Of a DNA stretch of 64,000 bases, positions 57,880 to 64,000 are shown one piece after another (the first letter of the stretch is position 1; every line of letters starts with the position of its first letter). A program made the translations under genes and the position numbers. The notes below the pieces were generated by a model. It saw nothing but the letters and a program-made list of their open reading frames with translations. It did no database searches and was not told the DNA's origin. Source of the stretch: Nucisporomicrobium flavum (GTDB lineage: Bacteria; Actinomycetota; Actinomycetes; Mycobacteriales; Micromonosporaceae); NCBI RefSeq assembly GCF_016464385.1, contig NZ_JADMLH010000006.1, positions 248,001 through 312,000 on the forward strand. Direction: 5' to 3'.

Positions 57880-59654
57880 TGGACGCGCCCCGGGTGCCGC
57901 TGCACCGCAGCCTGACGTTCCGCCTGCTGGCCGCCTCGCTGACCATCGCCGTCGCCGCCGTCCTGGCGACCGCGTGGCTCGCCTCGCAGGCGACCTCGCA
58001 GACCATCCGGCAGCAGATCGGGCGGTCGCTGAGCGACGACAAGAGCGTGTACGACGAGCTGCTCGGTTACGCCGCGACGCATCGGGACTGGTCCGGCGTA
58101 CGGCCGCTGGTCGCCTCCCGTGCGGCGCAGCTGAACCGGCGCATCACCCTGTTGACGGAGAGCCGGCAGGTCATCGCCGACTCGGGGACGGGACCGTCGC
58201 TGGTGACCGCGCGCCCGTCGGCGACCGTCGACCCGCTGTCGGTGGATCTGCGGCTGACCGGGCGTACCGATCGCATCGATCCCCGGGTCGTCGGCCCGTT
58301 CCGCCTGACGGCCGCCGACCAGGGCGCCCTGCGTGAGGAGCTGGGCCGGTCGCTGCGCTGCCTGACCGACTACGGCAGCGACGGGCAGATCGTCACAGGC
58401 CCGTACGGCCGTCCCAAGGTGGTCGTCACGCAGCTCGGCAAGCCACCGAACGGGTGTGAGCTGGTTCCCCGGGCCACGAGGACAGAGCAACGGCCGCTGG
58501 CGGCGCTGCGCACGCTGATCGCCGCCTGCGCCGGGGAGAAGGACCTCGAGCAGGTGTGGCTCGCCCCGGATCTCACGATCTCCGTGGTCGATCCGTCCAC
58601 GAGCCTGGCCGTCCCGGACCGGACGGCGCGGGCCGCCGCGTGCGTGGACAAGGCGCGGCGTACGCAACTCGAGCCGTGGGTGGCACCACCCGCGCTGCTG
58701 TTCGTGACCGATCCGGCCGATCCCTCCGCACAGCCGGCATTTCCGCTGTCCCGCGACAACCTCCTCCGCACGGGTACGGCCACAGCGGTCGTGCTGATGC
58801 TGGCGGTGCTCCTCACCGTCGTCGTGGGACGGCGGCTGACCCGGCCGCTGCGGGCGCTCACCGAGGCGGCCCGCCATCCCACCGGCCATCCGCGGGTGCC
58901 GGTCGGCGGCCGCGACGAGATCGGTTACCTGGCGGCCGCGCTCAACGAGCTGGCCGAGCGCCGGGAGAACTCGGAGCGGCTGCGCCAGGCCATGGTCAGC
59001 GATGTGGCGCACGAGCTGCGCAATCCGCTGACCAACATCCGGACCTGGCTGGAGGCGGTCGGCGACGGTCTCGCCACCGTCGACGGACCGCTGCTCGCGC
59101 TGTTGCACGACGAGACCGCGCAGCTGCAGCACATCGTCGACGATCTGCGCGACCTCGCCGCCGCCGACGCCGGCACGCTGCGCATGCACCCCGACTCGTT
59201 CTATCTCAACGACGCGGTGAGCCAGGTCGTCGACGCCCACCTGCCGAACGCCACCGCCGCCGGCGTCCGCCTGAGCGTGGACCACGACGGCGACCCGGAG
59301 GTGGTCGCCGACCCGGTCCGGCTCCGCCAGCTGGTCGGCAACCTGCTCGCCAACGCGATCCGGCACAGTCACCGCGGCGGCACGGTGACCGTACGGACCG
59401 GCACCGGCGGTGGCCGGGTCACGATCGCGGTCGCCGACACGGGCACCGGCATCGCCCCGGAGGACCTTCCGCGGCTCTTCGACCGTTTCTGGCGCGCCGA
59501 CGAGTCCCGCAGCCGCACCACCGGGGGCAGCGGGCTCGGCCTGTCGATCGCCCGCCAGATCGCCGCGGCCCACGACGGCTCCATCACCGTGGCGAGCGAG
59601 CTGGGGGTGGGCTCGACCTTCACCGTCACGCTGCCCGGGGCCGTCGAGGGCTGA
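57876..59654 (+). CDS. sensor histidine kinase partner
   Basis: 592 residues: N-terminal membrane helix (~12-35), a large extracytoplasmic sensor region (~36-295), second helix (~300-318), HAMP, HisKA with His379 (VAHELRNPLTNI), and a HATPase domain with NLLANAIRHS, DTGTGIAP and GGSGLGLSIA. The sensor region shows no known ligand domain; it contains two pairs of cysteines. Signal unknown. Confidence 0.92.
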   Translation: MMDAPRVPLHRSLTFRLLAASLTIAVAAVLATAWLASQATSQTIRQQIGRSLSDDKSVYDELLGYAATHRDWSGVRPLVASRAAQLNRRITLLTESRQVIADSGTGPSLVTARPSATVDPLSVDLRLTGRTDRIDPRVVGPFRLTAADQGALREELGRSLRCLTDYGSDGQIVTGPYGRPKVVVTQLGKPPNGCELVPRATRTEQRPLAALRTLIAACAGEKDLEQVWLAPDLTISVVDPSTSLAVPDRTARAAACVDKARRTQLEPWVAPPALLFVTDPADPSAQPAFPLSRDNLLRTGTATAVVLMLAVLLTVVVGRRLTRPLRALTEAARHPTGHPRVPVGGRDEIGYLAAALNELAERRENSERLRQAMVSDVAHELRNPLTNIRTWLEAVGDGLATVDGPLLALLHDETAQLQHIVDDLRDLAAADAGTLRMHPDSFYLNDAVSQVVDAHLPNATAAGVRLSVDHDGDPEVVADPVRLRQLVGNLLANAIRHSHRGGTVTVRTGTGGGRVTIAVADTGTGIAPEDLPRLFDRFWRADESRSRTTGGSGLGLSIARQIAAAHDGSITVASELGVGSTFTVTLPGAVEG

Positions 59655-59678
59655 GCCTGCCCGTCGCGACCGGGCCGT

Positions 59679-61607
59679 TCACGGTGCGGCGGGCGTCAGG
59701 ACGCGGTGCAGCTCGGCGAGGAGAGTTTCCTTGGCGAAGGGCTTGCGGATGAGCGGAGCGTCGGCGGGCATCTCGTGGCCTCCGGGCGCCGGCCCGTTGG
59801 TGTATCCGGACATGAACAGCACGGCCAGCCCCGGACGGCTCTGACGCAGCTCGGTGGCGAGCTGGGTGCCGGACATGCCGGGCATGATCACGTCGGTCAG
59901 CAGCGCGTCGATGTGCAGGTGGTCGTCGAGGCACATCTTCAACGCCTGCTGGGGGTTGTCGGTCGCGCGGACGTCGTAGCCGGCCTTGGTCAGGATGCGG
60001 CAGACGATGTCGCGTACGGCGTCCTCGTCCTCCACCACCAGCACGGTCCGCCCGTTGCCGGACGGCGACTCGGGGGCGGCCGCCGTGCGGGTGGCGTCCG
60101 CCGCGTCCTCCGAGGTGCCGGGCAGGCACACCCAGAGCGTGGTGCCGTGCCCCGGCTCGGACTCCAGCCGGATGGTGCCGCCCGCCTCGGTGACGATGCC
60201 GTACGCGGTGGCCAGTCCCAGCCCGGTGCCCTGCCCGCGTCCCTTGGTGGTGAAGAACGGCTCGAACGCGCGGGCGGCCACCTCCGGGGGCATGCCCTGG
60301 CCCGTGTCGATCACGCCGAGGCACACCGGCGCCCCGGCGTCGGGGCAGGCGTCGCAGGTGCTGCTGGTGACGATGGTCAGCCGGCCCCCGCCGGGCATGG
60401 CGGCGCGGGCGTTGACCACGGCGTTCATGAGGACCTGTTCGAGCTTGCTGCGGTCGATGGTGATCCGGGGCAGGCCGGGTTGCAGCAGCGTGGTGACGTC
60501 GACGTCCTCGCCGAGGGTACGGCCGAAGAGCTTGTGCAGCTCCACGACCACGGAGTTGAGGTCGAGCACCTCCGGCTGCGAGGGTTCGAGCCGGCTGAAG
60601 ACCAGCAGCTGGCGGGTCAGGGCGCTGCCACGGGCGGCGGCCTGCCGGATGCCCTCCAGGTCGCTGCGCCGCTGGTCGTCGGCGGGGAAGTCCTCGGCCA
60701 GCATGCTCGCGTAACCGGAGATCACGGCGAGGAGGTTGTTGAAGTCGTGTGCGATGCCGCCGGCCAGCTGGCCGAGGGAGTCCAGCCGTTCCGCCTGGCG
60801 CAGCTGCCGTTCGAGCCGGGCCCGCTCCTGTTCGGCGACGACCCGCTCGGTGACGTCGCGCAGGATGCCCTCGACGGCGGTCACCCGGCCGGTGTCGTCG
60901 GTCAGCGCGACCGCTCGCTGCTCGGTCCAGACCGTGGACCCCTCGGCCGGGTGCCACCGTACGGTCAGCGTGCCGGGCCGCGGTGACCGCCAGGACTCCT
61001 CCAGAGCCGGCCGGTCCTCGGCGTCGAGCAGGCGGAACACCAGCCCGGGGTCGGCGTAGAAGTCGCCGGGCGGCCGTCCCATCAGCGCCTGCGCGGCCGG
61101 GCTGAGGTATTCCATGACCGGTTCGGGAAGCAGCCGGTAGCGGAAGATGACGTCCTGGGCGTGTTCGGCGATCAGCCGGAACCGTTCCTCGCTGCGTCGC
61201 AGTGCCGCCTCGGCCCGCCTGCGCTGGCGTCGTTCGGTGGCCTCGCGCAGCTCCCGCTGGACCGCGGGTGCCAGGCGGGCGAGACGGTCCTTGAGCACGA
61301 AGTCCTGGGCGCCCGCGCGCATCAGCTTCACGGCCGCTTCCTCACCGACCTCGCCGGAGACGAGGATGAACGGGATGTCGGCGTCGCAGGCGCGCACCTG
61401 TTCCAGCGCCTCCTCCGCGCGCAGGGCCGGCATGTTGTAGTCGGAGATCACCACATCGGGCACCGCTCCGGCGAGGGCCGCGCGCACGTCCGCGGGCGTG
61501 TCGGCCCGCGTGTGGCTGATCGTCAGTCCGGCCCGGGTGAGGTGGCGGATGATGAGGACCGCGTCGTCGTCACTGTCGTCGATGATCAGCAGATGGACCG
61601 GGTCCAT
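59679..61607 (-). CDS. hybrid histidine kinase (REC-PAS-HisKA-HATPase-REC)
   Basis: 642 residues. N-terminal receiver with Asp56 (VVISDYNMPA), coiled coil, PAS domain (~155-270; IRFYRLLPEPVMEYL region), HisKA with GGIAHDFNNLLAVISGYASM, HATPase (GQGMPPEVAARAFEPFFTTK, GTGLGLATAYGIV) and a C-terminal receiver (LLTDVIMPGMSG). No membrane helix: cytoplasmic. First of three linked minus-strand signalling genes in genome order, transcribed last. Confidence 0.9.
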   Translation of the reverse strand: MDPVHLLIIDDSDDDAVLIIRHLTRAGLTISHTRADTPADVRAALAGAVPDVVISDYNMPALRAEEALEQVRACDADIPFILVSGEVGEEAAVKLMRAGAQDFVLKDRLARLAPAVQRELREATERRQRRRAEAALRRSEERFRLIAEHAQDVIFRYRLLPEPVMEYLSPAAQALMGRPPGDFYADPGLVFRLLDAEDRPALEESWRSPRPGTLTVRWHPAEGSTVWTEQRAVALTDDTGRVTAVEGILRDVTERVVAEQERARLERQLRQAERLDSLGQLAGGIAHDFNNLLAVISGYASMLAEDFPADDQRRSDLEGIRQAAARGSALTRQLLVFSRLEPSQPEVLDLNSVVVELHKLFGRTLGEDVDVTTLLQPGLPRITIDRSKLEQVLMNAVVNARAAMPGGGRLTIVTSSTCDACPDAGAPVCLGVIDTGQGMPPEVAARAFEPFFTTKGRGQGTGLGLATAYGIVTEAGGTIRLESEPGHGTTLWVCLPGTSEDAADATRTAAAPESPSGNGRTVLVVEDEDAVRDIVCRILTKAGYDVRATDNPQQALKMCLDDHLHIDALLTDVIMPGMSGTQLATELRQSRPGLAVLFMSGYTNGPAPGGHEMPADAPLIRKPFAKETLLAELHRVLTPAAP

Positions 61608-61614
61608 GTCCGCC

Positions 61615-62052
61615 TCACGCCCCTCGCCGGGGCGGCATCGGCTCGTTGACCAGCAGCCAGTACATGCCGAGCAGGTTGGCCGCGTTGAGGAACTCGCCGA
61701 ACACCACGGGTTTCCGGACGTAGCTGTTGGCGCCCAGCCGATAGCTCTCCACGATGTCCCGCTCCTCGTTCGAGGTCGTCAGGACCACCACCGGCAGCGT
61801 GCACGTACGGTCGTCGTGGCGGATGCGGCGGAGCACCTCCAGGCCGTTGACCTTCGGCAGGTTGACGTCGAGCAGAACCAGCGCCGGGCGCAGGGGCGGC
61901 GTACCGTCGTCGGGCAGCAACCGCTGCAGCGCCTCCTCCCCGTTGCTCGCGACCACGATCTCGTTCTTGATGTGGTTCTTCTCGAACGCGCGCAGCGTGA
62001 ACATGACGTCGTCCGGGTTGTCCTCCACCAGCAGGATCGGACCGTCGCTCAT
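61615..62052 (-). CDS. single-domain response regulator
   Basis: 145 residues, receiver only: acidic pocket VEDNPDD, phospho-acceptor Asp62 (VLLDVNLPK), switch Thr (VVLTTSNEE) and Lys (RKPVVFGEF). Resembles Rcp1-type regulators that pair with PAS/phytochrome kinases. ATG overlaps the end of the PAS kinase gene by 4 bp. Confidence 0.92.
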   Translation of the reverse strand: MSDGPILLVEDNPDDVMFTLRAFEKNHIKNEIVVASNGEEALQRLLPDDGTPPLRPALVLLDVNLPKVNGLEVLRRIRHDDRTCTLPVVVLTTSNEERDIVESYRLGANSYVRKPVVFGEFLNAANLLGMYWLLVNEPMPPRRGA

Positions 62053-63239
62053 CGGATCTCCCAGTCGGTCGGGGCGGGAACGAGGCTGAACCGGAACGTC
62101 GCGCCGTCGCCGGGCCGGCTGTCGGCGGTGATCTGCCCGCCATGGCGCACGATGATGCGTTGCACGATGGCGAGGCCGATGCCGGTGCCCTCGTACTCGG
62201 CGGTGGAGTGCAGCCGCTGGAAGGGGTCGAACAGCTTGTGCGCGTACCGCATGTCGAAGCCGGCTCCGTTGTCGGCCACGGTGAAGACGTCGACACCGTC
62301 GCGGGCCTCGACAGCCAGGCGGATGACGGCGTCCGTACGGTTGGCGGTGAACTTCCAGGCGTTGCCCAGCAGGTTCTGCAGCACGAGCCGGACCAGATGC
62401 GGATCCGCCTGGGCCACGAGGCCGTCGGCGATGCTGACGTCGACCGTCCGGTCCGGATCGCGGGCGCTCAGCTCGGCGATGACCTCCCGGGCCAGCGCGC
62501 TGAGGTCGGTGGGTCGCCGGCTGAGCTCCGTACGGGTGGCCCGGGACAGGTCGAGCAGGTCGTCGATCATCTGCGCCATGCGGGCCGCGTTGGCCTGGAT
62601 CCGTCCCAGATACTGCTGTCCCTGCTCGTCCAGAACCTCGGCGTAGTCCTCCAGCAGGACCTGGCTGAACCCTTCCAGGGAGCGCAGCGGCGCCCGGAGG
62701 TCGTGCGACACCGAGTAGGCGAAGGCGTCCAGCTCCCGCGTGGAGGCCTCCAGTTCGGCCGTCCGCTCGCGGACCCGCTGCTCGAGCTCCGCGTTGAGCT
62801 GGTGGACCTGCTCCTCGGCACGCTTGCGTTCGGTGATGTCGGTGGAGATCCCGCAGACGGCGTACGGCCGGCCGTCCTCGTCGACGAGGGGGAACTTGAC
62901 GGTGATGTAGGTACGCTCGCCGTCGTCCCCGCGGGTCTGTTCCTCCATCTGCACCGGCACGCCCCGGGCGAAGGCCCGCAGATCGTTGGCCCGGAACGCG
63001 TCGGCGATGTCGGCGGGGAACAGGTCGTGGTCGGTCAGCCCCCTGATGTCCTCGCGCCGGACGTTGAACAGCCGTTCGTACTCGCGGTTGATCAGCAGGT
63101 ACCGGCCGTCGACGTCGCGCATGTAGATCACGGCCGACGTGTGGTCCAGCAGTGCCATCAGCTGCTCGTGCCCGACCGGCCGGAGCGCGGGCCGGCCGGC
63201 AGGACCGTCCGTGGTCTCGGCGCCGACCTCCGTACCCAT
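62049..63239 (-). CDS. cytoplasmic PAS-domain histidine kinase
   Basis: 396 residues: PAS fold with PAC (~25-135; VIYMRDVDGRYLLINREYER; YAVCGISTDITERK), coiled coil, HisKA (SVSHDLRAPLRSLEGFSQVL) and HATPase (LQNLLGNAWKFTANR, NGAGFDMRYAHKLFDPFQRL, GTGIGLAIVQRII). No membrane helices. Forms a phosphorelay unit with the two downstream genes. GTG at 63242 is an alternative start one codon earlier. Confidence 0.9.
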   Translation of the reverse strand: MGTEVGAETTDGPAGRPALRPVGHEQLMALLDHTSAVIYMRDVDGRYLLINREYERLFNVRREDIRGLTDHDLFPADIADAFRANDLRAFARGVPVQMEEQTRGDDGERTYITVKFPLVDEDGRPYAVCGISTDITERKRAEEQVHQLNAELEQRVRERTAELEASTRELDAFAYSVSHDLRAPLRSLEGFSQVLLEDYAEVLDEQGQQYLGRIQANAARMAQMIDDLLDLSRATRTELSRRPTDLSALAREVIAELSARDPDRTVDVSIADGLVAQADPHLVRLVLQNLLGNAWKFTANRTDAVIRLAVEARDGVDVFTVADNGAGFDMRYAHKLFDPFQRLHSTAEYEGTGIGLAIVQRIIVRHGGQITADSRPGDGATFRFSLVPAPTDWEIR

Positions 63240-63316
63240 CACCGGCCCCCTGCCGCATCGCGACGGGCGCCATCGCCCCGCCTGCCTCCGGCTTTCCGCG
63301 GGAAAGGGCTCCGCCG

Positions 63317-63994
63317 TCAGGAGACCGGCAGCACCTCGACCGGCGCGGTCCTTCCCGTACGCGACCGTACACCGCCCGCTATGGTGCTGTTTGCCGTTTC
63401 CGCGCTTACCCCACGCCGCAGTGGTGCCAGCACGTGCTCGCGCCGGGCCCGGGTCAGCCGCTCCAGGAACGTCTCGGTCATCCCGGTGGTGCCCGAACGG
63501 TTCGACACCAGCGGCCGGTCCCCGATGCCTTCCGCGTCGCGCCGATGCTGCGGGTTGAACAGGAACCTCTTGCTCAGCATCAGGTGCGCCCCGGCGGCCC
63601 GGGCGTGCGCGGCCAGCAGCGCGTACCAGTCGACGAGCACGGGCTGGCGGCTGAGCAGTCTGCGGATCTCGGCCGGGCCGGCATCCGGGAGCGCCGCCAG
63701 GTCCACGCCCAGCGAGGCCGCCATCTGCTGCGGCAGGGTCGGTCGCGCCATCAGCGTCTCCAGAGCCTCCCGCTCGCGGGTCAGCAGCCCGGGGAACAGC
63801 CGGCGCACGTGCCGGTCGTAGTCGTCGAGGGCGATACCGAGCAGGAAGTCCCGTTTGAGGGCCTCCGGGTCCAGCGCACCGCTCGGCGGGATGTCCCCGG
63901 GCGTCCAGTGCACGGCGAACTGGCGGAACACGTCGAGGAAGTGCTCCGGCGGCATGCTGCGCTCCGGCGGCAGCGCCGCGAAGTCGACGAACAT
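63317..63994 (-). CDS. unrecognised protein at the window edge
   Basis: 225 residues from the ATG at 63994, which may be internal since the window ends six bases further. Helical, soluble composition (HFLDVFRQFAVHWTPGDIPP; DYDRHVRRLFPGLLTREREA; AEIRRLLSRQPVLVDWYALL). No family recognised and no catalytic motif seen. Confidence 0.6.
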   Translation of the reverse strand: MFVDFAALPPERSMPPEHFLDVFRQFAVHWTPGDIPPSGALDPEALKRDFLLGIALDDYDRHVRRLFPGLLTREREALETLMARPTLPQQMAASLGVDLAALPDAGPAEIRRLLSRQPVLVDWYALLAAHARAAGAHLMLSKRFLFNPQHRRDAEGIGDRPLVSNRSGTTGMTETFLERLTRARREHVLAPLRRGVSAETANSTIAGGVRSRTGRTAPVEVLPVS

Positions 63995-64000
63995 CTGACG

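Overview
The window is very G+C-rich (third codon positions almost all G or C), uses many GTG starts and ATGA/GTGA stop-start overlaps, and carries actinobacterial gene families (DivIVA, PucR, sortase F, Pls/PosA-type NRPS, MsiK-dependent ABC permeases). The CGTACG-rich codon usage and gene content fit a Micromonosporaceae-like actinomycete such as Actinoplanes; this assignment is inference. No rRNA, tRNA, CRISPR array or insertion sequence was seen.

Layout. 1-4.6 kb: a PucR-type regulator (5' end probably outside the window), a universal stress protein, a DivIVA-domain protein, a collage of two gene remnants (acyl-CoA ligase and PucR), and a divergent SDR oxidoreductase/TetR pair with two 20-bp operators. 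4.6-9.9 kb: a translationally coupled pair, a membrane Pls/PosA-type NRPS and an M1 aminopeptidase. 10.3-11.4 kb: a surface protein with a sortase-type tail and a class F sortase.

11.4-47.5 kb: the main feature, a run of minus-strand genes that forms a contractile injection system (eCIS, Afp/PVC/Streptomyces-CIS class). In transcription order the structural part is sheath, tube, hub chaperone, proline-rich protein, Pvc16-type terminator, AAA+ ATPase, a small protein, a 1926-residue eCIS-core (DUF4157) mosaic protein with a coupled small partner, CIS-tube/Pvc7, LysM protein, gpD-like hub, gp5/VgrG-like spike, PAAR-like tip, gp25, two large baseplate proteins, a beta-helix tail protein and a DUF6519 protein. 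Upstream and in the same direction is an accessory module: SLATT-like 2TM protein, LuxR-type regulator, acidic/basic low-complexity protein, HExxH metallopeptidase, two unknown proteins, a TIG-repeat protein, DUF2272 hydrolase-like protein and M20 peptidase. No classical tail-fibre or stand-alone tape-measure gene was recognised. The C-terminal part of the giant protein plus its coupled partner is the best candidate for an undescribed toxin/immunity or cargo/chaperone pair.

48.2-53.2 kb: a sugar-uptake locus (DeoR repressor, lipoprotein binding protein, two permeases, SIS-domain isomerase) with an array of TGCGCA sites in the divergent promoter region. 53.3-57.1 kb: an SDR remnant, an MFS exporter, two stress-type genes behind a SigB/SigF-like promoter, and a lipoprotein. 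57.2-64 kb: an OmpR-type two-component pair, then a minus-strand cluster of hybrid kinase, single-domain response regulator and PAS kinase, and an unrecognised gene at the window edge.
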